64,000 nucleotides of DNA from Panopea generosa. Its lineage: Eukaryota; Mollusca; Bivalvia; Adapedonta; Hiatellidae. The notes below the pieces were generated by a model. That model was not told where the DNA came from. It searched no databases and was given only the letters and a program-made list of their open reading frames with translations. How positions within the stretch are numbered: the stretch's first letter is position 1; each line of letters opens with the position of its first letter. Shown here piece after piece: positions 24,046-36,346 of the stretch. The stretch is from the NCBI GenBank assembly GCA_029582155.1, contig CM055895.1, forward strand, positions 56,639,250-56,703,249, given 5' to 3'. Both the position numbers and the translations under genes were made by a program.

Positions 24046-26864
24046 TCATTATAAGCTTGAATTTAACTGTTTAGGGTTATAAACAACAAAATCATTTTCT
24101 GCAGAGTGTCAATTATTTTTCAATTTTGCAATAAAATGTAGCCTTTTTTTTAATATTTTGGTATAGTGAATGAATAAATTTTGCTTAAAACCTCACAAAT
24201 TTTTCTGTGATACCTATTCTAATGAAAAAAACAACACTTTACCGCGTAATTTGAGAAAAAAAGTTCTTAAAGTATACCATCGTTAATAAACTGCAGTTGA
24301 AAAAATAACGTTTTTACTCTTAATAAGCATATTGTATAAATATTAAGATTTCTATTGTGTTTTGTATTCAAGTTAAAATGCTATAAACAATATTTTATAC
24401 CAGTATGCATATTTTATATATTGACTTCAATATAAGAGACCAATTTCAGACGTATCCGTAAATGAATGTGTCGTCCGAAATAAGGTCATTTGTAGTTTAC
24501 ACTGGCAGGTCTCGACAAAGTTGCTTCCCTTTGTGCGTGGAATTGGAGCGCATGAAAAAGAAAAGAAAGCGTTCTTTTAATGCTTGAACTTAAAGTTGGT
24601 CATGGTTTTAAGCTATGCGCTCCTTTTCACTACTCTTCGTTACTGCAAACTTTATTTTGTTTAAAGATCAACAAATGATCGATAACCTATACAAATAGAT
24701 TCATGTTTGCACTGACAAAATAGTTTTATCGAATCAGTTAAAAGACTGTCCACAGATGGTTATTTTAATAAACTCATTTTGCACTTTACTTTGATCTATC
24801 AAATCGCCACGTGCATTCCTCGTTTAAGCCCACGGAAGAATGGACACAAAAACTCGCAACTAAACCATACATAATTATCGTCAGAAGAGAACCTTGAACG
24901 ATTGTATTTAGAAAGGTTAGAAACAGGTGTCTATGATTATCGCATAGTGAACTAGGTCTTGGTGATAGCAAGGAATTATATAGAGATATCATATACAAGA
25001 CCTTGGTGATAACCGGCATTTTAAAAGTGTTACAAAATGGTGGGACACTGGAAGAGCAAGTGGAGCACATGCTTCTGTGAAGCCGCAATTTTCAATCATT
25101 TATATATAAAACCGACAATCGCGATAGCAGATTGGCAGCTATAAGAGATTAAGATTGCAATGGGTATATCAGGCGAAAAACTCTTTATTATGTCTTAAAA
25201 ATTAATAAAACAGATAAAAAACACCGCATTACCATTAGCCTTATTATGTATAATCCGAATAGTTTAGTATGTCAAGTCAACAAAAACATGACAAAATCGA
25301 TATACAAATTGAATGGTAAACTTGAAACGAAATTCTCATTCTAAAAATAGACAGCACTTAAATGCTGCTTAACAACCGTTGCATCGTAATTCGGACTGAC
25401 TCTTTCTAAGATGAAACCATTATTAATTCGCGTAAACAAGGAATTATATATTGAAATTAAAATGAAATCACGTGACGTATATAATACGGATATTTAATGT
25501 CGGAGATCTTGCCCTGGGGTCACCAAAATTGCATTATTCTACATAAACTGCATTCTAATACCCGCAGTTTCGAATGTATCTGCACAAGAGGTATACCAAA
25601 ACAATAATGTCTTGAGTAAGTTTTTCAACTGTCCAAATTATCTAATTAATGCCGGAGTTGTGACCCATGGATCGTCAAACGAAATCGTTCTATTAGACGC
25701 TATGTTTTTTCTCTGAGACAGCACCTGCAATATTGACTGGACCGTCAACAAACTTACACAGAAGTCACATCAACCCGGGTAGCATTGTGAAAAAGTCTGA
25801 TTACTGACTTAAGTGTGTCCCTTCAGTTGCCATAATAATTGTTGGTCTCCTATGGAACAGGTGAGCGATTTAGTGTCAGCATTGCTCTCTTGTATTTAAA
25901 TGTTTTAGCATGAATACAATTCCTGAATACATATTGGTAACTGACGTTGATCTGAGGTGGCGTTTATTTCCGAACGAGTGTTACTTATTTCAGAAACGCG
26001 AACTATTCGCGTATGATGCCAAACTATTCGGCATCCAAGTGCAGTTAATTATTATTTGCAAACAACCTAGGTCGTGTTTATTTTATATGCTATTACGCAA
26101 TTGTTTCGAGTTCACAACTGTATTGTTTAAAAAAATCCCCACTCCTTTTGTCACTTTAAAATAGACCTAGTATTATTTTACAGTGAAAATATGCCATAGG
26201 AAATGTCATATTAATCACCTTATTCACAAAACAAACAGTTGGTTTTGTTAATTGTCTATTTTTAATTGTCTAAAAACACCCTAATAAGAAGATATTAATG
26301 ACTTAATTATAAAATACGTAGGCGAAACTGACACAGCGTTATTTTATAAAATATGTTTGCCTACATTAAGTCTGGGTGAACTGTTTTAATAAAGCATATC
26401 GGCATTATCATCACATCAGGTGATTTATTAAACATTATATTCTAAATGTTACTTTTTGAACTACGCGACGACCGACTGTGTTGTTGTTATTATCATTTAG
26501 TACACCGTTTACAACACACAACGATTACAAATTAAACTGTGTCACTGCAGTAGCGACACATTCAAATACGGAGCGATGTGTATACATGTATGATAGAAGT
26601 CCGTTTCAGTTTACGAAATTCTTAGTGTAGCATTTGGAGCAACAAATCCTTAAAGCGGCTTAACCAATATTTATGTCCTTTCAAATCAATAAAATACATG
26701 TATAATTGTGATATTTAGTATAAATTGTACTTTTCTGGGTCATGTCTGGTGCAAAAACTGTCGTTTATAGTCAAACAACGTGTACACTGTATTTATCACC
26801 GATATTTGAATTAGACCAGACCCGTGGACTAATGTTATGATTAGTAGTTATATCCGTAAACGTT

Positions 26865-26913
26865 CACAGGCAGGAGTAACCGACATTGGTTAGTCCCCCT
26901 ACCACATCTGACT

Positions 26914-26951
<38 letters not shown>

Positions 26952-27063
26952 TCTTTTTCAGTTTTTTTTGTTATAGATCTGTATGATGGATTGAACATAG
27001 ATTTTAATTTTTTTTTTTCAGATTGGGTAAGGGACCTACCAAGGTCCGTTACTCCTGCCTGTG
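26865..27063. mobile_element. hAT-like MITE (copy B)
   Basis: Counterpart of 17,523-17,764, with inverted repeats at 26,865-26,912 and 27,018-27,063. The centre is a nearly pure T run without the A-rich half, so the internal homopolymers have changed since duplication. Confidence 0.75.
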
Positions 27064-27162
27064 TAAATGTTCGGAAATTTCCGGGCATCGTCAAATAAAA
27101 TCCGAGTGAGCGGTAAAGTTTCAACTTAGATTTATACCGCCGATATAGATAAGTTTTAAGTT

Positions 27163-27245
27163 TAAGTTTTATTTTTCATATTTCCAGAAGGTCTTAGACC
27201 CATGAGGGTATATTTTACATATACATGACGGCAAGCATAAATATG
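27163..27245 (-). mobile_element. LINE 3'-end scrap present only in copy B
   Basis: Absent from the matching place in copy A (17,855-17,870). Contains GGTCTTAGACCCATGAGGG, closely like CATAAGACCCATGAGGATAC at 32,620-32,645, the 3' end of the truncated LINE inside the larger one. Reads as a severely 5'-truncated insertion in minus orientation. Confidence 0.6.
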
Positions 27246-27620
27246 TACATTAAAAATTAATGGATAACACATATGTTAAGTAATTTACGATTGTTTCAAA
27301 TGTAATACATAACATTATATAAGGCTTTATACATACATATATAACCATATACGCACATATATAACAATTGAAGTTGATATGTATGTGTGTTTTTAAATCG
27401 TTTAACCTTGCAGAAAGGTGTTCAGTTTGAATATGCAAAAGCAGACGATAGACACACATGTATACAAATAAACACATATAATCACTGAAAAGTATATATA
27501 TAATTACCGATTCGTTTAACTTTGTACGAAAATGAAAACAAGGTTTATAATGGAGAAAATTATATATTTTAGTTTAATATATATTAAATATTTTAATAAA
27601 TTGATATACTAGTAATCCTA

Positions 27621-27680
27621 CTTAGCATAGTGGTTATATCTGCTGATTGTCGCTCGGCCGACCGTAGTTCGAATCCCGTA
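27621..27680 (+). repeat. tRNA-like fragment (copy B)
   Basis: A box TAGCATAGTGG at 27,623-27,633 fits the consensus exactly, and B box AGTTCGAATCC is at 27,666-27,676. I could not fold a full cloverleaf with a CCA-ready acceptor stem, so I treat it as a SINE head or pseudo-tRNA. Confidence 0.45.
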
Positions 27681-29559
27681 AAACTTATTATAGTTTCTTG
27701 TTCATTTCCCCAGCGCCACTGTTTTCCTATAAAACACATAAGTTCCGACAAAATGAAAATAAATTATCTATATATTATGCAATTTATATATGTCTCCGTG
27801 TTTATAGTGACGGATGACGGAACTGGTCGAGTATATACGATTGAATCGGAAATTTTACGATAATTTCCGTCAGCGGAGCAGCTTATTTGCATATTATAAT
27901 TACTGATCAGTAAACACGATTTATTTACGTTGGAGATAAGTACTGGCTGTTATAAATACATCGAAGGCTATGCCGCTTTAAAAATAACGTCGGTTCATCA
28001 TTATAAACTATTGTGGCGAAGAGACAGACACTGTGCATGAACAGGTTTCAAAGAGATATGGCCCCCATGTGAAAACAACCATGTAAAGTTTTATTATTAT
28101 GTAAATATATCCAAAGGTTGACGATCTACAAGGCGGTTGAACTCGTGACAACCGACTGATTACTCCTGTTTCATTGTCATTTTGCCCGTGAGGTTTTAGT
28201 GATCTTTAGTCAACTAACATCAAACCACATGTTACATTAGTAGTGATGTATCTACGTAAAGGGCACACTTGTTCTTTATTTAATAAAAATACACATCGTC
28301 AATTTCGGGGTGGGTGTAGGGGGTGCAGGAAGTGGGGTAGGTAGTTACATGACTACTTATATAGAATTCCCCAGTTTTAACAAATACATAAATGCCCCAC
28401 TGTACCAAAATAAAGTACATTAAAGAATGCCACGAGATAATAGGTTTAAAACTGAATGTCAAGTACGTGTTAACAAGTGAGTGCTAATTTCTACATACGC
28501 CATCTGACGTACGTGATCACTTGTTTTAAGAATATTATATAAGTGGATTTTAACGTAATTTACTATATATTACTTATATTTAATATGAGTGTAGGCAAGG
28601 AATTATATAGAGAGTCCTTGGTTTAGGCCATAATGTACTACAATGTATAATAATCTTGGCCGAGTTATTAAGTCAAAACTCTGTTAGGTGAAATAGTGCC
28701 TGTTCGATGTCCTCAGTTTTCATATAAAGGACAATGGCTTATAGACATAGACGAACATTTGCCAGCAAATTATTACCTTCAATATATTAATTCTCATTAG
28801 AACATTCGTCTTAAACAAGCGTTAAGTACTGGGCCCTGGTCAAGATGCGTGATATACATTAGAAGTACATGTCCCTTGTGTCAGTGATATCTATTTCAAA
28901 GATGAATGTGACGCATCATTTCCTTTAAGGTTTACATGTATAAACAAATATATAATGTAGTTGTACGCCCCGAACACCAGCAATGGACATCAGAAATGAT
29001 TTCGAAGGATCCGGGACTAGAGTCGACTTTCTCCGGGAACCATCTGTAGGGCTCACTGCATTGGATATTCTGTTTCCCACCGAAATCATAACATACATGA
29101 CCTTATGCTGTTTACCAAATTAATCGAAATCAAGACCTGTTTAACATATACAGATGAACTCAGTGTTCCACATAGTGAATGTTTTGAATATAGCTGTAAT
29201 AGATTTCAATTCACGCGGTTATAGTACTGAAACATTACCGCAGACATTTGCATGAAAATTTGATTGTAATAATTATACTGTTCAACGTCAACAATTGTTT
29301 ACATCTCTACAAAATAATGATAGATTCACTCTAGAGGTGATGCTTTGTGGAAGTGCCAACTTATCTCATGAGTAAAATGTGCGTATCTTCAGATCGGTTC
29401 CGGGGGTTTATTGCAGCGTCTAATCGCTTTTAGTCTGTCAACTTAAGTGTTTACAAGTTTTGAACTATCTTGGTACTTTACTCACATTTACTCCACCCCA
29501 ATACTTTTTTCCGACTCCGAAATCGAGTACTGTATTTGCGCTATTTCGCTATTTGCATA

Positions 29560-29606
<47 letters not shown>

Positions 29607-29740
29607 AAAAAATAAGTTACTGGTATTATACATGCTTGGATAGTATGTAGAGAGATTTTTTTATATCTTTAATGCTAAATATGAGAAAAGCTCAGAAATT
29701 CTTTTTTTTTAAATATCAATAACACCATTCTTTATAACTT

Positions 29741-30042
29741 ACCGCGGCGTGGTCTAGTGGTAGAGCGCCCGCCTCGCATGTGGAAGGTCGTGTGTTCGAT
29801 CCCCAGCCGGGTCATACCAAAGACTTTAAAAATGGTACTAGAAGCTTCCTCGCTTGACGCTCAGCATTTAGAGGAGAGTTCTAGGTCTGGTCGGCCCGGT
29901 GTCAGTATAATGTGACTGGGTGGGGTATCATACCATGTGTCTGCGGCATGATTCTCCAGTGTGACAGCGCTCAGAATACTGTCTCAAGAAGACACCGTCG
30001 CGATATGACTGAAAAATTGTTGAAAGCGACGCTAAACACCAT

Positions 30043-30108
<66 letters not shown>
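29741..30108 (+). mobile_element. tRNA-derived SINE (copy B), long (CAA)n tail
   Basis: Same element and same TCTTTATAACTT target duplications (29,729-29,740; 30,109-30,120) as in copy A. Its CAA tail has about 20 triplets against under ten in A, a post-duplication microsatellite change. Confidence 0.9.
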
Positions 30109-30184
30109 TCTTTATAACTTCAAATCGACATTTAAGATCAACAAATGAAGTTTCAAAAACATAAAGTGAAATGTATATTTATTT

Positions 30185-30605
30185 AGTTTAAACATATTTT
30201 ATTTCATAATTTTTACATGAAATGGGGTTGGGCCACAAGTTCTGCCAACATTAGATTCGGCCCTTCCCCTACAGATTACATTATCGTTTTTAACAATGGC
30301 ATAAAATACATTACAAAACCAAAACAATTGACAAATATTATGGAAAAACGAAAAAAACAAAAACAATATTTAGGTGATTTTTTTTAAGAGAGGAAGAGAG
30401 AAAAGAAGAAGAAAGAGATAGAGCGAGTTAGTTGCTGCATAACAAAGTTTATATAGAGTTATTTTGATAGTTCACTTCTCATCTGTTTGGCACCTCCCAC
30501 TAACAGCCTGCGGCTCGTGATAAGTAATTTCAACAGAAACAGCAGTCAACTGGCATTGACAGGTTCTACTATTTTGCAAACTTAATAAAAACAAATATGT
30601 AGAAC
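30185..30605 (-). other. 3' UTR of the 10-kb LINE
   Basis: Non-coding region after the ORF2 stop. It contains a purine-rich stretch (AAGAGAGGAAGAGAG and on) and, near the end, GGCCCAACCCCATTTCATG on the minus strand. It ends directly at the target duplication, without a long poly(A). Confidence 0.7.
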
Positions 30606-32586
30606 TTAATCATTATAATCGTTAAATCTTTTTGTTGTTTTAATAAAATTATGTACTGATTCAACAATTTTCTTATTTGCGTTTAAAGATAAACTCTTAT
30701 CGCCAAATAATAGTTTTTTAACGTTAAGAGGGTGAAACAATCTAGTTGTTTGAAAGAGTGTTAGTCTTTGATTTCTATAAATGGAACATTTAAAGAAAAA
30801 ATGTTCTGCGTCCTCAATTGTATCGCTGCATTTACAGAATGGGCTGAATTTTAGATTGTTTATATATAGGTCATTATTTAAATTACTGCAGTTATTTCTT
30901 AACCTAGCATGTAAAACTGACAAATGCCGCTTGCCATGAGAAAAATGTAAAGGTATATTACTGTTTTTGTGATTTTTGTTGATTTGTTTTTTAAAAACCA
31001 TAAGTGAAGGCGAGGTTCGAATTTCATTATCTAAAGAATTCCACAAAGAAATGGATGAAGGTATACATGATTTTTTCATCAAATTTGTTCTACAGTGTGG
31101 GATAGTAAAATTGTTTCTATTTCTAAGTGGGTATTGTGTTGTCTCGCCAACATATGATGGAATTAAATCATTAATATAGGAAGGGACATTATTATTACGA
31201 ACTTTAAACATAAAATAATTCTTTCGGAGTTCACATCTCCATTTAAGTTTCTCCCATCCGCATTCCTGGTATAACTTTTCTAATGATGCAGATCGTGTGA
31301 GACCAGTTATAATTCGCGCTGCCTCATTCTGAATTTTTTCTATGGAGTCTGAGAGGTGCACAGTGCGACCATCCCAAACTTCAGATGAATACTCTAAAAT
31401 AGGATGCACATAGGAAAAATACATTTGATTAAGAGCATTTCTACCAACTTTAAATTTTAGTTTTCTCATGACTCCTATTGCCTTTGAGGCTGAAGAAAGA
31501 ATGTTTTCAATATGTGTTTTCCACTTTCCATCATTAATAAAAGTTTCACGTAAGTGTTTATGCGATTGAACAAATTCAAGAGGAATGCCATTAAAAAACA
31601 ATTTAGGAAGTGAGTCACAATTCCTTAAGGTAAAAAACACAGCTTTTGTCTTGTTCGGATTAAAATTAACCAGCCACTGGTTGGCCCAACACGATATATG
31701 TTATAAATCATGATTGATAATACCTTCAATATCTTCAGCTGAAGAAGCAGAGTAGTATAATGAGCTATCATCTGCATAGAGTCTGGTCAAACTAAGGAGA
31801 TTTTCAGCTATATCATTGACATAAATAAGGAACAATAACGGACCAAGGACAGAGCCTTGAGGTACACCTGCAGTTAGTTTTTCAAATTTAGATTCTGATG
31901 ATTGGATGACGACACGTTGAGATCTGTTATTCAAGTAATGAGAAATCCACTTAAGAAGATTTCCACTTATACCGTTTTCTTAAAGTTTAAAAAGTAGTCC
32001 TCTATGCCACACTCGGTCAAAAGCTTTAGATATATCACAGAATACCATGCATGCAAATTGTTTATTATCAAATGTTTGACAAATATGATGGTAAATGTCA
32101 ATGAGTTGGTATGTTGTTGAATGTTTAGGTAAAAAGCCTGATTGATATTTATACATTAAATTATTATCATACAGGAAATTATGCATATTTTTAAAAATGA
32201 TTCTCTCAAAAAGCTTGCCACAACAACTTAACAAAGACACAGGTCTATAATTTGAAACATCTGACTTGTCACCTTTTTTATATAACGGTGTGACATTGGC
32301 AATTTTCCATACTTTGGGGTATGTACATTCACTAAGAGAACGATTAAAAAGAATAGCCAGTGGTTTCGATATTGAGTGTGCAACTCCTTTTAACATTTTA
32401 TGACTTATCAAATCTTTGTTTACGTTCAGTATGATGATGACATCAGTTATTTCTTTTTCTGATATAATAATACTTGAAAGTGAATTTTCAGTTTTACAAG
32501 TAAAATTAGGCAGAGAAGCATTTTCATCATCTACCGTGGATGTAGAAACAAAGTATCTATTTAAGTAGTTTGCTTTCTCTTCGTTA
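30606..32586 (-). pseudogene. LINE ORF2, reverse transcriptase and C-terminal part (two in-frame stops)
   Basis: One minus-strand frame encodes a CR1/Jockey-type RT: NYRPVSLLSCCGKLFERI, FCDISKAFDRVWH (first catalytic Asp), AGVPQGSVLGPLLFL, and LYADDSSLY with the catalytic DD. The thumb/connection region (LEYSSEVWDG) and a C-terminal Cys-rich segment (CKCSDTIEDAEH..FKC) follow. TAA stops at 31,980-31,982 and 31,701-31,703 interrupt it without a frame change, so the enzyme cannot be made whole. It joins ORF2's upstream part across the inserted LINE. Dead copy, recent enough to read through. Confidence 0.88.
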
Positions 32587-32592
32587 GATATA

Positions 32593-32745
32593 ATATAATA
32601 TCGTTTATTCAGAAATTCCAATAGGCCATAAGACCCATGAGGATACAACATACAATGCATATTTACAATTGATACAACAAATGGTGCAGTAATTGCATGT
32701 GAAATGTGTACAACTAAATACAACGCACAGACGTACTCACACACA

Positions 32746-32798
<53 letters not shown>

Positions 32799-34878
32799 AC
32801 GCGCGCGCACATATTTGCACATGAACAGGCACGCACATAAACACACTTATTATGTTCTTGTTTTCTTCATTTCAGTGTCATAACACTGTTTCGTAATTTT
32901 CGTATTATTTGTGCGGAGAAGGTGACATATTTCAATCATAATTTAGTATTGCTAATGACAATATTCCAAACATATAAACTGTTAATACAATATTTGAATT
33001 TAGATGCAATTGTATTCAAAAATGTTTTCTATGTTATTGTTTTTATATTTCATATAAGTTATGTAAACTTGTAACATAGCAGTGTAAGTTGGGTTAACTG
33101 AATATTTCATTTTTCTTTATTTCAAAAGCTTTAAACACGAAAACACTAAGACATCTAATAGTTTTTTCGTTTTGACTTTGCATAAGTGCTAAAAATTTAA
33201 ACATACTTGGCCTTTTCCAATAATATTTCTTTATATATGTGTTTCTTATTTGATTATACAATCTGCATTCAATTACAAAATGATATTCGTCTTCTAATGT
33301 ATCACATGTGGTACATTTACGTTCATTTAAAGGTATACTATGAGGTTTGTGCCATCTTCCAGCCTCTATTTGTAAATTGTGAGATGAGAGTCTTAACCTA
33401 GATAACGCAATTCTGTATTTTTCTATATTAACCATATACAAGTAAGATTTTAAAGCAAAATTATCAAAAATTAAAGTGTAGGTATTCGCTCTACTTGAGA
33501 TTCGAAGACGAGAATGTAAATTTTGAATGAAATTATCTTGTAATCTTTGTTTTACATTATACAAAAACAAAGTGTTATCTCCAACACCTTGGAATAACCA
33601 AGCGTCATAAAAACCAAGAGTAGATAATAATTGTTTTAATAACGTTACCCAGTTCTTTTTATTTGGATGCAGATCAGCATCACTTCTCATCATGTTATAT
33701 ACGAGTTTTACAAATTTATTTTCGCCAGAGCAAATTATTTTTAACCAATATTTGACAATGTTATAATGCCTTTGTGTGACAAGATTTGTTCTTCCTAATT
33801 CTCCATAAATGAAATCATTTTGTGTACTCCTTTTTACATTTAGCACTTTTTTACAAAACATTGTATGTACTCTTTCGATATTTAAAGCCGTAGTAAAACC
33901 CCAAACTTCAGATCCATAGTTAAGTATCGGGCTTACAAGTTTATCAAATAAATCAAGTTTGTGTTTGACCGAAATATTTGTGAATCTATATATATATTTA
34001 TTTAATTTAAAAATAGCTTTCAACGCTTGGCCTGCCAAAGTAATTTGTGTTTCATTGAATGACCCCCCTTGAGTGAATACAATCCCAAGATAACAAAACG
34101 ATTTAACTATTTCAATTTCATTTCCTTCGTACAAAAATGTTAAATTCCTAGGTAGTAACCCTGCTTTCCTAAAAACCATTATTTTTGTTTTTGTAGTATT
34201 TACTTTTAATTTCCAACGTTTGCAGTAATTAGCTAAAATATCTAAACCTTTTTGTAATCCATTTGGCGTTTCAGAAAATATCACTATGTCGTCCGCATAC
34301 AATAAAATAAACATTTTCATAGTGCTAATATCAATTCCTTCAAAGCCATTCTTTACAAAATCTTCTTCTAAATCATTTAAGAACATTGAAAATAAAAACG
34401 GCGATAAACACTCCCCTTGACGAACACCTAATGCACATGTAAATTCATCACTTAAACAGTTATTATATTTTATCCTTGATTTTATTGAGTTATACATTGA
34501 TCTGATAATGTCAAGTATTTTGCCCCTAACACCTAACTTGATAAGCTTAAACCATAGATTTTCTCGCACGATGTAGTCAAATGCTTTCGTGAAGTCAACA
34601 AACCCGCAATACAATTGTTTACCAGTGTTAATCATATGAGTTATAACTCCGTGAAGTACAAAAATATTGTCAACCGTACTCATGTGTTTACGAAAGCCAG
34701 CCTGAGCCTCAATGTATACATTATAAGCTTCAGCCCAGTCATTTAATCTGTTATTTAGCACACGTGTGAATAGCTTACCTAACGAACTCAGTAAAGTAAT
34801 GCCACGATAGTTTCCAGGATCGTTAAGATTACCTTTCTTATGTAACGGAATGATATAACCCTCAGACCACGTGTCAGG
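32593..34878 (-). mobile_element. 5'-truncated second LINE nested inside ORF2 of the first
   Basis: Flanked by 6-bp GATATA duplications at 32,587-32,592 and 34,879-34,884. Taking the insert away leaves the two ORF2 pieces of the host LINE in the same frame, which supports these boundaries. It starts within the RT domain, so it is a typical 5'-truncated insertion. Its 3' UTR (33,093-32,593) holds a (TG)n run on the minus strand at 32,749-32,792 and ends GAATAAACGATATTATATTAT. RT motifs differ clearly from the host LINE. Confidence 0.88.
33094..34878 (-). CDS. Reverse transcriptase of the nested LINE (5'-truncated, otherwise open)
   Basis: The frame is open from the 5' junction to the stop at 33,094 (~595 codons). 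The methionine at 34,761 is just the first one, as the RT domain already starts upstream (GYIIPLHKKGNLNDPGNYRG). Motifs in order: QAGFRKHMSTVDNI, VDFTKAFDYI (catalytic Asp), GVRQGECLSPFLF and LLYADDIVIF. These are followed by a connection region with LNYGSEVWG and a C-terminal zinc-knuckle-like CTTCDTLEDEYHFVIEC. It reads as a LINE RT of a different clade from the surrounding CR1-like one (I- or RTE-X-like is possible; not settled). There is no endonuclease, so it cannot act alone. The lack of stops suggests a young insertion. Confidence 0.85.
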   Translation of the reverse strand, partial: PDTWSEGYIIPLHKKGNLNDPGNYRGITLLSSLGKLFTRVLNNRLNDWAEAYNVYIEAQAGFRKHMSTVDNIFVLHGVITHMINTGKQLYCGFVDFTKAFDYIVRENLWFKLIKLGVRGKILDIIRSMYNSIKSRIKYNNCLSDEFTCALGVRQGECLSPFLFSMFLNDLEEDFVKNGFEGIDISTMKMFILLYADDIVIFSETPNGLQKGLDILANYCKRWKLKVNTTKTKIMVFRKAGLLPRNLTFLYEGNEIEIVKSFCYLGIVFTQGGSFNETQITLAGQALKAIFKLNKYIYRFTNISVKHKLDLFDKLVSPILNYGSEVWGFTTALNIERVHTMFCKKVLNVKRSTQNDFIYGELGRTNLVTQRHYNIVKYWLKIICSGENKFVKLVYNMMRSDADLHPNKKNWVTLLKQLLSTLGFYDAWLFQGVGDNTLFLYNVKQRLQDNFIQNLHSRLRISSRANTYTLIFDNFALKSYLYMVNIEKYRIALSRLRLSSHNLQIEAGRWHKPHSIPLNERKCTTCDTLEDEYHFVIECRLYNQIRNTYIKKYYWKRPSMFKFLALMQSQNEKTIRCLSVFVFKAFEIKKNEIFS

Positions 34879-36346
34879 GATATATAGAATGATTTATCAC
34901 CATACATGGTATTTTCAATAAGCGGTGGAATATTAGTCGAGGAACGATTGTTTTTTTAACAAAATGTCTTATAATTTTCCAAAAGCCACGCCTGTCATTG
35001 CATTGCAGATTTGTAATATGCATTTCCAGATTATTAAAAAAGTTTTCTTTTGCATGTTTTTTTAAATTGTTAACTTTATTTCTAGCATTTTTATATTTAT
35101 TCCAATCATTTAGTTTTTTTCGTCTGATTGCTATATTTTTAAGGCGATCTCTAATTCTTGAAAATTTTCTAAGCTCAGAATCGAACCAGGGTTTATCGTC
35201 TGGACGAACAATAATAACTTTAGAGGGAATACATAATTTAATCATAGCCAAAAATATTTCAGTGAAATTACTGCATGCCTCGTCAAGTGTTAAATTGTTT
35301 AAATAAGTCCAGTCATGTGAAATAATTTTTTCATTTAGTAACTGAAAATTGGCTTTGTTATATAACCATACTGTTCTTTCATAACTGGCATGTATCTGAT
35401 AAGGAAAAGGCAAAACGATGTATTAGCATTATGGTCACTTACAGTAGACGGAATTTTAATTATGCCTGAATCTGAATAAGGCATATCTTGTGGAATAATT
35501 ATGGGGTCAAGAATGGCATTTGTTCTTGTGGGCTCGTGTATAGTATTGTGCATGGAGTTAATTAAAAGTACATTTTTTAAGTTATTAAAATTTTGATTCA
35601 GCAAATCTTCATTTAAATCTCCTAACAGAACTACGTTTTTTGAGACATACGCTTGTTCTATATTTTTGTTAAAATTATCAAAAAACGCTTTGTCAGCTGT
35701 TTTAGGGCTGTAGAATAACCCTAGTAAAAAAATTTCCGAATTTGTTTTGATGTGGACCCAAATTGATTCTTCACAAAATATTTCCAAATCCATTCGCCTT
35801 GAATGGATTATGTTTTTCGAGAAATAAGCTAAGAGACCCTCCATGATTTGTACGATCCTTTCTGTATGATATATCGACATTGTTACTGAAGTGTAAAAGA
35901 TTGTCTGGAAAGTTTTGGTCTAGATGTGTTTCAGTAAAACATAAAATATCGAAGTCAGAAAAAGTATCTGCAATAAAGTTTAACTGATTCCTGATGCTCC
36001 TCATGTTACAGTGCATTATAGACAGGGTATGTTGTTCATTTGTAGGGCCTGGATTAGTCTCAATATCACCTGCTTGCAATAGTATACAAAACAAGATAAT
36101 TTTAAATTCAATGTTTTCAATACAATCTTTGAGTATAAGTGGGAAAAATAATATTACTTTTGTCAACCATTTTAAAAATAAGCTAACATAATATATACAA
36201 GATCCAGATATCTTGAGTTTAAAACTGCCATGCACCAGCATGCTGCAACCATTGAATAATCCTATAGCTGATCTCCAAGCACAAATGTCATTACCCATTG
36301 GGTAAAAGAAAAATATTCTTAAAAAAGTTGGAGACCACCATATCAC
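34879..36346 (-). pseudogene. LINE ORF2, 2A-like motif plus AP endonuclease and linker (frameshifted)
   Basis: From the methionine at 36,346 a ~90-residue N-terminal region with hydrophobic stretches leads to GDIETNPGP (36,044-36,070), the 2A ribosome-skipping signature. An exonuclease/endonuclease/phosphatase fold follows: NMRSI, FTETHL (catalytic Glu), GDLNEDLL and STVSDH. The linker then runs to the nested LINE. Single-base indels change frame near 35,850, near 35,425 and in an A7 run near 34,955. The true N-terminal start is uncertain because hydrophobic sequence continues upstream in another frame. Confidence 0.85.

Larger units (their letters stand above)
16160..25488. repeat. Tandem segmental duplication, copy A (9.3 kb)
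   Basis: Collinear and near-identical with 25,489-46,322 once later insertions in B are set aside. A starts at GATATTTAATGTCGG (preceded by ...AAATCG) and ends ...TATAATACG. The next base begins B with the same GATATTTAATGTCGG. The unit holds a SINE, several TIR elements, a LINE fragment and microsatellites, but no host gene I can recognise. Confidence 0.93.

Noticed and set aside
24786-25088. 100-aa minus-strand frame
   Set aside because: Copy B has indels that break it (around 45,671-45,780); no recognised motif.
35994-36191. Plus-strand frames overlapping the LINE (for example 35,994-36,191 and 34,998-35,306)
   Set aside because: They are antisense to clear endonuclease and linker coding sequence on the minus strand.
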